Assembly: GCA_907163375.1 (NCBI GenBank)
Contig: CAJQUW010009236.1
Span: 310,001-374,000, forward strand
From: Prostheceraeus crozeri
Lineage: Eukaryota > Platyhelminthes > Polycladida > Euryleptidae
Length of the DNA stretch: 64,000 nt
Direction of reading: 5' to 3'
Part shown: positions 46,478-57,369 of the stretch, piece by piece
Position numbering within the stretch: position 1 is the stretch's first letter
How the letters are laid out: the number at the start of each line of letters is the position of its first letter
The notes under the pieces: generated by a model
The model's database searches: none
Seen by the model: only the letters and a program-made list of their open reading frames with translations
What the model was told of the DNA's origin: nothing
Made by a program: the position numbers and the translations under genes

Positions 46478-47283
46478 ACAGCAAAATAGGATGATTTACA
46501 TGTTTGTCATGAGGGAAGCTTTCAATATTGCTGTTGCCCGATCGACAGTGACTTAATGTTTGGCAGCGAAACGTCTGCCATATAAAAATGATGAAATTAC
46601 AATTATTTGGCATAAAATATCTTAGGACTGATGTGCATTTCATATCTTTCACACATATTCACAACAGTCACAAGCTATCGCACATTATCAGGGAAATTAT
46701 TGGATCTACAAGAAATAAATATAGACAATAATTGTTTTGTGTGTCATTCATCTTATATATTTTTTCAGAAACCAGGTATCCACAGTTGCCTTCAAACATT
46801 GACAACAAATACAGTTACACAAATCATAGACGTATTCATTTTTTACGCAGAAGAATTGTCAACCGTCAATTCATTAGTATATAAGTTGATTTTAATTTAT
46901 CATTTAATATATTCACAGTTCTCTGCAACATCGAAACTGATGAATTAATCACACTTGAGTATCTAAGTAATATATATTAATTGATGACTTAACTCTAGTC
47001 CGCTGCTTTGTCCATGGTACAAGGCTGTTTCAGTGTACATGAATGGCAACGGCATATCAGAGTATCCGAAAATATCTACAGATGACGTATTCATGATATT
47101 ATCAATACAACTATAAGCCATAATAAAAAAAGTATATCAAAATAGGGGTGTGTATCCGCATATGTTCGAAACCCGTATGCTGAATCATACGTTTGTTTTG
47201 ACATCAGTTCAAACTTCATTGTGACTGACTTCGTAATCAAATAATGCGTTATACGTCTTATTAAGACAACCATAATTAAAAAT

Positions 47284-47289
47284 TTTATT
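47284..47289 (-). terminator. Candidate polyadenylation signal of the GON4L-like gene
   Basis: Minus-strand AATAAA lies about 200 bp downstream of the stop codon at 47491, a reasonable 3' UTR length. It is unproven because the region is AT-rich. Confidence 0.35.
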
Positions 47290-47490
47290 TGAGTTCGATC
47301 TCGTTTCAACTTTATACAACGTCATTTTACAATCCGCTCGAAGAAACATTAGAAGAACCAATGATAAACAATGATAATACATCGAAATCTTTACTTCGAA
47401 GAGTGCTGTAAATACTGTACATAAATATTTCATCATATCTTCCTGAGTCATAGAAATATGATTGATACGATGAAGAAGTTATGAAAGAAA

Positions 47491-47853
47491 TCAGGAATTT
47501 GTATTACTATCTTCAAATGCATCAGAATCGTAGGCCATGCCATTAGATTCCAAATATAAACGCATGAGGGCCTTGAAGCGACGCTTAATGTTCGCTTCAG
47601 TTCGCTGACCGTCTAACTTTTCGCTGACAATTTTAAATGCATCACTGGAATAGCCGTTTGTCTGACAATATTCAAGGATTATTCGATCCTCCCACTGATT
47701 CCACGGAGCTTCATTGTTGTCATTTCCAAACATTCGCTGATATTCTCCCATCAAATACTCGAAACGACGACGAAGTTCTTGAACATTTCTTCCGACCAAG
47801 TGAGTACCACTAATCGACAAGTGCTCATATGCCTCCTCCGAAATTCCATTTGT
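47491..47853 (-). CDS. GON4L: GON4L-like protein, last exon: SANT-like repeats
   Basis: The exon starts after GCTTCAG (acceptor ending 47854) and ends with a stop at 47491-47493; it is 120 residues long. It begins TNGISEEAYEHLSI, which completes a SANT-like helix started by WCMEEDSELLTYLQ at the end of the previous exon. A second SANT-like repeat follows, WEDRIILEYCQTNGYSSDAF and IKRRFKALMRLYLES. An acidic tail with SNTNS closes the protein. A C-terminal SANT/Myb-like domain is a hallmark of GON4L, a nuclear factor that acts in transcriptional repression and cell-cycle control. An alternative acceptor 33 bp upstream keeps frame but breaks the SANT pattern. Confidence 0.82.
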   Translation of the reverse strand, partial: TNGISEEAYEHLSISGTHLVGRNVQELRRRFEYLMGEYQRMFGNDNNEAPWNQWEDRIILEYCQTNGYSSDAFKIVSEKLDGQRTEANIKRRFKALMRLYLESNGMAYDSDAFEDSNTNS

Positions 47854-50824
47854 CTGAAGCAAAATCGGATGAAGGGTGAAAAGAATGATCTGAAAGAACT
47901 TTACTATGTCAATAATGTCATTATTTGCAAGGCTATCTAGGGTAGGGTGACTCCCTGTTTTCAGACTGCGTATCCGAATTATTTTCGAAGAATTAATTAA
48001 ATTTTCAGGCTCCGTGTTTCAAATCGATCAAGTGTCATTTTCAGTATGAAATTGAAAAAGAGTACAGTAGGCATGTACATTAATTGCTATAGGTCTCCTA
48101 ACATCTTTAATTTTGACTATAATGAATGCTTTTTAAGATTTTTATATTTTGCAAGAGCATGTGTAAACAGCGATACAATGTTGCCGGATTCAACTATAAA
48201 GTTAATCCTTCTCTTTCTTTCATGGGTCCGCGCTGACTAAATCATTGTCATCGTATCCGTCCACTTGCACAAGAGATCTGTCCTTAGTATTGTAAATATA
48301 GAAGATGCATACCACAGCCACGCCAAGCTTTCTCTCGTCCCGGCTTGGTCTATTCACCTGTCTACTTCTCTAGCCCAAATTTGTCCGCATGTACTGGCCA
48401 CAGCGTTTTCAGACGTCAGATTTCATTTTCCTTGCGCGGCCAGGAGAAAGTTCCACAATACAAAAGAGTTCAAACTATCTTCCCGTAGAGTTAATAATGT
48501 CTCGATCATGCTTGAGAATGATGACGCCAAATGAATTTAAGATGCTCACCATCACTTGCCAGCGGCAGAGGGTGACTGAACGCCATCGAATCAAACTAGT
48601 CCGCGAAAACAGTGAGCATGAACGGAACGGCGTTTGCGTTTTTGGCAATGAGCGGTCATTGAACTCCGTTCATCCATTCATTCTCTATCAAAGGTCCAAA
48701 AGCATGTTCACCTAATATTTGAATGGAATTCCCGCGCAGATTTCAAACGATGGCATCTCAGCGAGCTACATATATGTCCGGCGTCTGGTGACAGCTATTT
48801 TCAACTGGTAACCACATTACAGAAATACCACGTCCCTACTGCATCTCTACGAAATACACTGCAAAGCGGTAAAGGATGGAATGGACGTTATAGTAACAAG
48901 CTCTACACGCAGAACATCGGTAGCTAATGATAGTCTTCTGTGGTATAGACTTGCATTTCTGCAGCAGGTTAAACTGAATGTCCATTCACATAGGCGAGAC
49001 GCCGTGTGAGCAAATCACATAGACGTGCGTCTAGATGTAAAATGCTCCATGGGTTCTCGTTTTCATATTTCTGAATGGAAACTTTTTCCAAGTGAGGATG
49101 TCACAAAAAGGGCAATGGCTAGGGGGTCGCGATACCGGTTTTGCTGGCATCTTCTATTTTTCAAAAATACCGAAACCCGGTTTTCCGATTTCCAAATACC
49201 GATATATTTCTCTGCTTACATGTACTTCTACTGCGCACATTGCGCTTCTAAATCATTAACCAGATATACGATCTACTTCATCTCCAGGATTCTGACAGTT
49301 CAGATTTCAGATCACCGCGTCTATTCATGTATTCGATCAAATTACTAATGAAAGTTAGCAGGAGGATGAAATCATTTCGATGAGAAGAAATCAGAAATTC
49401 TCAAACTTTCATTTCAAAGTAGTTTTCTTTCGCCAGCTAGTAACAAAAAATGTAGTGTGGGTGACAAGCAGAACACTGAGGTATAGAAAGTTAGGAATTA
49501 TGTGGTCCATGAACCCTGTCTGGGAGTTATTAAGTCGAGAGAGATGCAAGCAAAATTCGGGGTTGTTAGGTCAAAAGAGTACTATGACACATTCCAGCTG
49601 TCAAACCACATAGCTTGCCCACTGACTCATTTGCGAGTGATTGTTCATATAGAAGTGGTCGATTGTTAGTAAATGATATGTAAACAGCAAAAACTCGAGT
49701 CAGTTGGAAATGAAACAGAAACGAAGTCACAAAGCGGATGTTAAACTTCGGAGAGCGTAATACATCAAAGAATTGTAGGCTATTTGAAATGGACCTTGAA
49801 AATCTAGAAACATTGCATTTGGTCAGACGAGTATGTTCCTCAAAAAGAAAATTCATTTACATCGCGGTCATCATTGTCATTAATAAAACCTGTCCACTCT
49901 ACAGATCACGTCATATCGTGCGCGCAGTGGGAAGTTATAATCTGTGCAAATACTTAGCAAATTCGAAATATGCGATATTTTAATCTTCTAGAAAATTTCA
50001 GAGATTGAGGTGGATTCACATTTTACGTGCTCTGAAAGCATGATTTAAATGCATGCTGGATCAATATGATCATAATATTAACTTCACAATGTCTATTCAA
50101 TCTTTATTCTATCATCTGTTCACACAACAAAATGATGCAAAAATCCTTGAACTGCTTCATTAAATTCTCGAAATAAATTATTCTGTGCGCGCAAGCGCAA
50201 TGTAATTTTCAAAGTTTAAATACATGTTTTCAATAATTGTAGAAAAATCAATTCGCACCTTACGATCTCATGATATAGACGATTTAGAAAATTCTAAGAT
50301 ACTGATGAGTACAGGTAGTGTGAATCTCGTGGTCGTGATCGGGAAACAGAATTTGCATCAAAAAATAATTTATCGTGCTGATAGGTCAGAAATGTGATTT
50401 ACTACCAAGTTGAGACAACGCACATTACAACTGTCTTTATCTCTTTTGCAACAAAGATGTACCGTATATGCTCGAAATTACGCACCTTGTTCTCCATTCA
50501 GCCAAGCTACAAATACTCTATAATATTTGAAAGATCTATTGAGATAAAAATCATGCCTATAGGCGGGCTTTTTGTTTATCATTAATAGTGATGACAAAAC
50601 GACGAAGAGCAGTATTACAACTGGTTGAAGTAACATGCTGACTGCATTTCAACTAGTGAATAGAATTACTTATTTTTTATATTATCGAAATTCAGGGCGT
50701 CAGAATCAGATTGTAAAGTAAATTCCATTCTTTACAACTACAAAATGGAATGGAAAATGGAATAGACGATGGAATTAAAAATGGAATAGAAGGAGGTAAT
50801 ACAACAAATAGATCGTTTACGTAC
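47854..50824 (-). other. GON4L intron (3.0 kb)
   Basis: On the minus strand the intron begins GTACGT at 50824 and ends TTGCTTCAG at 47854. No exon is recognised inside. Near its 5' end (50740-50790) is a short run of ATGGAAT-type repeats that lets the upstream exon's frame read on without a stop. The region 49110-49210 has repeated ATACCG/CCGGT words. Confidence 0.7.
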
Positions 50825-52598
50825 CTGTAGATATGTTAGTAATTCACTATCTTCCTCCATGCACCATTCTCGTGAATCCCAGGGCTGCTCTAGCTTCACT
50901 TGTATCCCCTCCTCACTGGGCTCAAGTTTGACTTGGATGTTGTCCTTGACAGTGGTACCTTCTTCTTCGCATCTTTGACTCTGCTCTGCTTCCACAGTAG
51001 CTTCCTCCATCAGACCAGACTCTCGATCAACAGGATTTGCGGTTTCGCCTCCTTGATTCGAAGGGTTAACATCATGCAGAGCATTGCCCATCGACGAAGG
51101 AGCGTCTGAAACACGATCTTCACTTACGGACAAAATCGGCTGATCGGCGGCATTAGTTGTCTCAGCACCTTGACCAGCACCATTCGAGGCATCGGCTCTA
51201 TGATCACAAGCATTCGAGGTGTCGCCTCGCTGGTCACCAGCACTCGTCATCACATTCTTTGACTTTTCACTCTGTTTCTCCGCTTGATTTTTCGTTTTCC
51301 CATTGCTAAGCTCACTATGTTTCTCGCCGTCAGATGGTTTCTCGACTTCTTGGTTGTTCAATTCAACAATTTCCTCGTTCTTTTCTTGATTCGATTTGAT
51401 CCCCTTCTTGTCCGAAATTTCTGCGTTTGATTCTTGATGATTTTCTGCCTGTTTTGGTTGATTTCTGTCGAGGATTTTCGGTGCAACGGACGGTTCGGAT
51501 GTCCGTCGCTGGCGACACTGCTCTCTCCAGCTCCTCATTGCCATTTCTCTCAACGATGCCCTATCTCGACCTACTGCATTGCTAACGACAGAAAGGAGGT
51601 CTCCGGTACTTGTGGCCTTCCTCCTTGGAGAATGCGAGACTGTCGCTGATCCCACGCCTTCTCCCATGCTCGCTGCTGTTTGAGGCGGTCTGCCTGCAGG
51701 CGGGAAGTGCACCACGACATTGGCGTTGTCCCACATTAATTGTCCACCGAGCACTCGCAAGCCACAATCGACGCAATGTCGAGTTCTAGCAATCCGTCCA
51801 CCATGACACGGACAAGGGCAATTAAGGCGGTCTTCGTGTGACAAAGCTGTCACTTCTTCGAACACATCTTCATTAGAGGCATCGACAGCGGGGTCATCTC
51901 CTAGCCGTATCTCCTCGAAATCAGGAGCCATTGATTTGAAGGAGCTGGGTGGCTTGTGGTAAGGTGAAAGACGAAACAGCTCTGTTAGTAGATATGGTTT
52001 ATGCCTCAGTGCACGCGCGAATGCCTCGAAAGCTCTAGATGCGGTGGGAGTGGCGGCAGAGGAAGATGATGCTGAGGAGGTCGGGGTTGAAGTGGACGGT
52101 GAGGCGCACGTTTGTGGAGTGGTGGAGACAGGAGTCATACTTGTGGCCATCTTGCTGCATTGACGCCAGAACTTCTTCCGGACCTCTGGTGGAATCTGCG
52201 TCCGAACCTTCTCTACGAAGTTACGCACCTCGCTGATGTCTCGCCATGTTTCGTGAACGTGTAAGCAGTAAGCCTGATATTCTGTGAGAAATCCAGTCAA
52301 TAGTTCCAAAAGCTCCGGATCTTCAACCATTTCGGCGATGGTCCGATAGATATTAAAGGCGAGTTCATCATGTGCACTCACGGCATCCTCTCCATCATTC
52401 TCATCCTCCTCTTTAATGTCCTCTGATAACAGCTGAAAGCTGCTGAGGCGATTAATCAGCTCCCAATAATTCGTCTCAGGCAGATAGGTCTTTAAAGCAT
52501 TCAAGAACGCATCCGCAAATTGAAGGTCATGCTCGTCTGTATTGCTTGGTGGACAGGTATTTGTGTCGTACATGAGTTGATCCAAATTCTCGGCGTAT
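50825..52598 (-). CDS. GON4L: GON4L-like protein, middle exon: PAH-like region and Cys cluster
   Basis: The acceptor TTTGCAG ends at 52599; the first base completes an Arg codon. The exon has 591 further codons. Near the start, FADAFLNALKTYLPE and a second helical stretch (NIYRTIAEMVEDPELLELLT to about residue 120) resemble the paired amphipathic helix region of GON4L, which in the family recruits Sin3/HDAC-type partners. Next come DFEEIRLG and a compact CPCPCHGG..HCVDCG cluster that matches a Cys-rich patch in vertebrate GON4L. A long charged region rich in Glu, Asn, Lys and Ser follows. The exon ends with WCMEEDSELLTYLQ, the start of a SANT repeat, then donor GTACGT. The extra residues read past the donor are intron. 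Confidence 0.85.
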
Positions 52599-52882
52599 CT
52601 GCAAATGGATCAACAAAATGAGCTGTAGATAGGGTATAATGTATAGAACCGGCAGATATTGTTAACTATCGAATTTGCTTTTTATGATGTTCAAGCTGCT
52701 GAAGCATCATCTCAACATCTGTAACTCGCACATAACATGTCATGTATTCAATCTATAAAGGCATGTGAAGAATCAATTGAGGGGGGCAGCCTAAAGAGAC
52801 ATAAATAATATAATAAAAGCTATTAAGATCACTGCGTGTCAGTTCTCCAGGGCACAGAACAAAACGATGTCGTCAGGTTTGA

Positions 52883-53341
52883 ACAATTTCAGCACAAAAA
52901 TTCCTCAGCATCCGTGGAAGCAATGGCTCACCCTAAATGGACTCGTCAGTGCGGCTCCGAATGACCTAAACTAGTTGAAAATATCTGGAATGGCTGAACA
53001 AGCTGAAGGACTGTACAACAGGGTACTTTGCGTCAATTTATCCTGGCCTTGCCGTGCGGCTGATAATTAATCATGAAGATTGCTGAGTGCCAGCTAGCTT
53101 GGACACAGAACAGAACGATGTCCTCAGGCTTAGCCGCAGCCGCAGTGCCTATGTATTCTTTATGATTATCGGCCACACAGCAAGGCCAGGATAGATAAAT
53201 GCCTGTTGTGCAGCCCTTCAGCTTGTTCAGCCATTTTAGATATTATGAGCTAGTTTGGGTTATTCCAATTCGTACTGACAAGCCTTTGTAGAGCGAACAT
53301 ATGCGTCTAAGACTGCCTAGGCATTTTTGTGTCTACATTGT
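52883..53341. repeat. Fold-back repeat with about 190-bp arms
   Basis: Arms 52883-53077 and 53158-53341 are inverted copies. They share GGCTGAACAAGCTGAAGG, ATCCTGGCCTTGC and ACACAAAAATGCC-like blocks in the same order. The spacer contains CACAGAACAGAACGATGTC, a near-copy in direct orientation of sequence just outside the left arm (about 52854-52878). It has no coding capacity. Confidence 0.7.
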
Positions 53342-53661
53342 CCAAATCTGAAGATAACTTTCTATCACAGCATATAAAGAATGACTTTACATCAACAATC
53401 TTCCGGGAACCACTGGAATTCCGAATGAATCACATGCCTGCGAGTCACACAATATATTCGGTTTATGATGAAATATTTTTAAGGCTAAGGTACTGAGGCA
53501 ATCCAATATATTAGCTTCACCCTCTACCCTCTATCAATGATATCTGACATAAAGAGCTTTGTACTGTAGATCTTGACAACCGTACCATCAAGTAGCTTAG
53601 TACTTAGATCGCGAAGTCGAGTCTCCCACGGAGGTGTTTGACTAAGGGAGACTGCCAGTAA

Positions 53662-53674
53662 TACTCTTTGTTTA
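53662..53674. repeat. 13-bp target-site duplication TACTCTTTGTTTA, left copy
   Basis: The same 13 bases recur at 58893-58905. This copy touches the left inverted arm of the composite element. Confidence 0.75.
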
Positions 53675-54050
53675 TCAATAAAATAGCACTAAGCTTCCGA
53701 ACAGAAACCACGTAATAAAAAAACCAACAGTTTTTGCAAGGCCTTTCACCTGCGTCTTACAGGCATCTTCAGGCAATTGTGTTATTCTTCACATTTGAGA
53801 TAATATATATACATCGTCAATTAACTTTCAAACATCACTGTCCAAGCATGTCAAATCAATTAGCACATGATATGAAAGGGAATCTTTTCATCAAGTCTTA
53901 ACAATAGGGAGTCACACCTGCAGAAGTAACTGATCCCTCGTACCCGCCCCTCACACCAGAAGACCTTTCCATGCCTGGCTAATCTCCCACCTGTTGTTGA
54001 AACTCGCCGTCCTCTCAGATAACACCGCTTCCTTCACCTTTCTCTTATAC
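53675..54050 (-). repeat. Left inverted arm (Penelope-like 3' end)
   Basis: This 376-bp arm comprises the end of the endonuclease ORF (54050-53951) and 3' UTR. Its reverse complement recurs at 58492-58868. Confidence 0.9.
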
Positions 54051-54662
54051 CAATGCCCCTCACCAGCTAAAATCCGCCCTTCCCGCCACGCCATCCTATG
54101 ACCTTCCTCCCAACAATGTTTCGCTATCTCAGAGGTAGTAATACTAGCTTTTTCAACATTTTTCTTGTGCTCTTTTGTTCTCACCTCCAGACCTCGTTTT
54201 GTCTCTCCGATGTAAACTTTGTCACAATCTGAGCATGGAATACTGTAAATTACCTCTTTCCTTTCCATTGCCTCCCTCTTTCTTATGAGTCCTTTCCCGA
54301 TAGAACCGGAATTCTTCTCGAACACTTTTATCTTGTGCCTTCTCATAATGTTGTAAATTCTCTCAGACAAATTCTTTTGGTAAGGTAAACAGACTACTCC
54401 TTCCCAATTATCATCTTTCACATCTACATGTATTTTCTCCTTCCTGACTGATCGAAAGCATCTCTCTATGAAACCCCTGCTGTAACCATTCTGCCGAAAA
54501 GCCCACTTCAGATGTTCAAATTCCTCCTCCCTATTGTCTCCGTCACATACCTTCATCGCTCGTCTTATCAAACCTTTCAAAACTCCCGACTTGACCCGTT
54601 CGCTGTGATTCGATCTTTCATTAATATATAAATCCGTGTGAGTTTTCTTTCTGTAGACCTTG
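53951..54662 (-). pseudogene. Penelope-like element: end of RT and GIY-YIG endonuclease domain
   Basis: The open frame ends with a stop at 53951. It contains the C-terminal RT/linker region (FRQNGYSRGFIERCF, NLSERIYNIMRRHKIKVF) and then a GIY-YIG-type endonuclease. The endonuclease reads VIYSIPCSDCDKVYIGETKRG, with R and E..H residues following, then SEIAKHCWEEGH. The Cys pair before the YIG part is typical of Penelope-like elements. The frame is open through the domain but is separated from the upstream RT part by a frameshift near 54655-54665. Confidence 0.85.
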
Positions 54663-55019
54663 GTAATAATTCTTTTTTCTTTTCTCTAGCTCTACATCCA
54701 AGAATGCCAAACTCCTTGTATTCTCGTTTTCTGTCTCGTACGTGAATTTTATATCGGGATGAACCGAATTCATAAATTCCACCAACTCTTCTATGTCTTC
54801 CCCATTGCCCTCCACTACATCCAAACAGTCATCTACGTAGCGAAGATGCTTCTTTGGTACGACCAGACCTAGTGACCTCGCATTCTCAAATACAGACTCC
54901 TCGAAGTCAGCCATAAATAGATCTGCCAACACTGGAGCAAGACAACTGCCGATGCTCAGACCCTTGACTTGCTGATAATTCTCTCCATTAAATTGGAAGA
55001 AAGAGGATTCCAATTTCTT
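54621..55019 (-). pseudogene. Penelope-like element: reverse transcriptase fragment
   Basis: The frame reads FFQFNGENYQQVKGLSIGSC, then LAPVLADLFMADFEES and the catalytic RYVDDCLDV, then SLAFLDVELEK. These are the central and C-terminal RT motifs. The sequence begins abruptly at 55019-55020, where the LINE tail starts. The whole N-terminal half of the RT is absent. The apparent start is a TTG and is not real. Confidence 0.85.
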
Positions 55020-55020
55020 A

Positions 55021-55044
55021 TATTATTATTATATTATTATTAAT
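55021..55044. repeat. (TAT/TAA)n tail of the LINE
   Basis: An imperfect ATT/TAT triplet repeat marks the 3' end of the minus-strand LINE, as commonly seen in Jockey/CR1-like families. Confidence 0.7.
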
Positions 55045-55080
55045 TATCAGGACTTATATATAATTTTTAAATCATGAACA

Positions 55081-57369
55081 CTAAGTGTTTTTTTTAAGCA
55101 CTCTTAAGATGTACAAGCGCTGAGATGCACGCTTCAAAACTGACAAAATCTGCTCGTCCCAAACAAGTTTCGCATTAAGCACAAAGCCCAAAAGATGTAC
55201 AGATGTTCCATCAGTATATGTAGACGCTAGATTGACATTACCACGAGAACAATCGTGATCTGCAGATCTTTTTATGCATAGTTTCGAGCATTTTGAAAAA
55301 TTCATGGAAAACCCCATATCAGAAAGTACAGCCTCAAAAGCAGGTACGTTCGAAACAAAATTAGGTATTATTGGCTCAATTACATTGACGTCATCAGCGT
55401 ACATTACAAATGTTGAGTTCATACATTTTGTTGAAAGGTAACCCATAAAAGCCGCAAACAGATAGGGCCCTAACACTGATCCCTGTGGGATACCCGAAAT
55501 GACGTTAAACACAGGGCCTGATACATTGCATAAAGTGACAAATTGTTTACGGCCAGTCAGATAGGATTTCAACCACGATAGGAAACCGTGGTCGAAATCG
55601 GCACAGTTTAAATGATTCAACAACCGATTATGACTCAAAGTATCAAACGCTTTTGTTATATCAAGTGAGTATAAATGCACAGCAGAAACCTCAGGAGAAT
55701 CAAGAGACAAGGTCAAGTTGTCGACAACACTGATTAGAGCACTGGTAGTGGATCCAAGAGGGCGAAAAGCATGTTGTTGTGGTCCATATAATGAAATGAG
55801 ATCTCTCCTTACACGATCCAGTATTAGCTGCTCAAACACTTTTGAGATAACCGAAAGAACAGATATGGGTCTGAAGTCACTTATCGTTGGTCTAGCTTTC
55901 TTCGGTATTGGAGAAATTTTACTAGTTTTAAACGCAGATGGAAACGTTTTTTCAGCAATAGAACGATTGAATATTATGGCCAGAGGTTTGCAAAGCCATT
56001 CAGCACCTTCTCTCAAAATACGAGGAGGGATATTGTCGGGACCGGATGATTTCTTGTTGCTTAATTTTGCAAGCTTAAGGAAAACTTCGTCTGCTGATAT
56101 TACCCAGTTAAAGTCTGCGTCGATGATTGGGTGTAGGGGAACATCATTGGGATTAAAGTTTGAATAAAATTCGCCAGATAGTGCCACAACGGTTTGTTCA
56201 ATGCCATTATTCATATGAATCAAGTTGTCAATGCCACTTGTGCTGGACTTGTTACGGACCTCGTTTACCACATTCCATATGTGCTTGTTGGATTCACAGC
56301 TTTTATTAGCCCACATCTTCTTAGCCTTTATTATTTCAAGTTTCACCTTTTCTTTGTAGTGATGGAAAAGATCCCACTTTCTGGCTCTATATGCCTCCCA
56401 CCTTCTGTTGATGAGCGATTTCAATAAAGGGGTAACCCAAGGTTTATCACGATTTGACATCACGACGTTTTCACGAGGGATAAAGTCCATAGCCGTATGC
56501 AGCAGCTGGTAGAAACGCATACACATGTCTTCGACGTTTACTTCCGAATTTAAAAGATAGTCAAAATCAATGGTGGACAAAAAATTGTTAAACATAGCAA
56601 TATTTGATGAAGGATAGTCCCACACTAAGACAGACCGTTCGAAAACATTTACATCAAGCGGTGTTTTAGGGCTCAAGATTACACAGTTGTGATCGGAGTT
56701 ACTGATTGGCGGACCGATACGCGCTGAATCTTCATAAAGTACATCTAAATCGGGAGTTACCCAGATGTGGTCAAGAATAGAGAACAGTCTCGTTGAGGAT
56801 ACAACCTTATTAGTGAAGCTAAAATCAATAGAGAAAAAGTCAGTAGAGAAATCGTTAAAGTCGCCGCTGACAACAAACGATTGGTCAGGGTTGTTTTCTA
56901 ACAAGCGGTCTAACTCACCTATCAAAAACAATGAGATTAGACGATGACTTTCGACTGACAGTCCAGGAGGAATATATAATACAAAACATATGATGCTACG
57001 CCTTATCAAAGAAATAATCAAACATTCAATACACGAAGGTTTGTCGATACATGGGGCAATTACATAAGGCACGAACTCAGTTCGCACCCAAGCACAAACA
57101 CCTCCTCCTTTTTTACATACTCGGTCATCACGTAAAAAACTATAACCATCAATAGAAAATAGTGAGTCGTCAATGGCAGAATGAAGCCATGATTCAGTCA
57201 CAAAGATCAAATCAGGAAGGATCTTGGAAATGGTCAGACAAAACTCATCAAATTTATTAAAGATGGACCGTACATTTGAAAGAAAAAGTTTCGGGGCGCA
57301 TGCATTCGTTTCCACATTTTTATAACGAGAATGTTCGCATCTTGAAGTTGACGGAAGATGATGGCTTAA
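55081..57369 (-). CDS. LINE ORF2: APE endonuclease and reverse transcriptase
   Basis: The frame opens inside the end of ORF1 and has no early ATG; a GTG at 57315 is the first nominal start. The N-terminal third is an apurinic-type endonuclease: SNVRSIFNK, TESWL, SGDFND and SDHNCV are its successive motifs. The reverse transcriptase shows PKKARPTISDFRPISVL, SLDITKAFDTLSHN, GIPQGSVLGP and the catalytic YADD (55391-55402). The protein ends soon after SQRLYILRVLKK, short of the usual Jockey/CR1 C-terminus. The stop lies just past an A8 run; shifting one base there reads on about 16 residues to a TGA near the tail. This suggests a homopolymer frameshift plus a truncated 3' end. Confidence 0.88.
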   Translation of the reverse strand, partial: LSHHLPSTSRCEHSRYKNVETNACAPKLFLSNVRSIFNKFDEFCLTISKILPDLIFVTESWLHSAIDDSLFSIDGYSFLRDDRVCKKGGGVCAWVRTEFVPYVIAPCIDKPSCIECLIISLIRRSIICFVLYIPPGLSVESHRLISLFLIGELDRLLENNPDQSFVVSGDFNDFSTDFFSIDFSFTNKVVSSTRLFSILDHIWVTPDLDVLYEDSARIGPPISNSDHNCVILSPKTPLDVNVFERSVLVWDYPSSNIAMFNNFLSTIDFDYLLNSEVNVEDMCMRFYQLLHTAMDFIPRENVVMSNRDKPWVTPLLKSLINRRWEAYRARKWDLFHHYKEKVKLEIIKAKKMWANKSCESNKHIWNVVNEVRNKSSTSGIDNLIHMNNGIEQTVVALSGEFYSNFNPNDVPLHPIIDADFNWVISADEVFLKLAKLSNKKSSGPDNIPPRILREGAEWLCKPLAIIFNRSIAEKTFPSAFKTSKISPIPKKARPTISDFRPISVLSVISKVFEQLILDRVRRDLISLYGPQQHAFRPLGSTTSALISVVDNLTLSLDSPEVSAVHLYSLDITKAFDTLSHNRLLNHLNCADFDHGFLSWLKSYLTGRKQFVTLCNVSGPVFNVISGIPQGSVLGPYLFAAFMGYLSTKCMNSTFVMYADDVNVIEPIIPNFVSNVPAFEAVLSDMGFSMNFSKCSKLCIKRSADHDCSRGNVNLASTYTDGTSVHLLGFVLNAKLVWDEQILSVLKRASQRLYILRVLKKNT

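Larger units (their letters stand above)
45143..47490. other. Intergenic sequence and GON4L 3' flank
   Basis: Apart from one protein-like ORF (46241-46477) I see no gene. A candidate polyadenylation signal for the GON4L-like gene lies at 47284-47289 on the minus strand. The rest is AT-rich. Confidence 0.5.

Noticed and set aside
50738-50824. C-terminal extension of the GON4L middle exon frame (VRKRSICC...)
   Set aside because: It follows a CAG/GTACGT donor and reads an ATGGAAT-type simple repeat; the SANT pattern continues in the exon at 47853.
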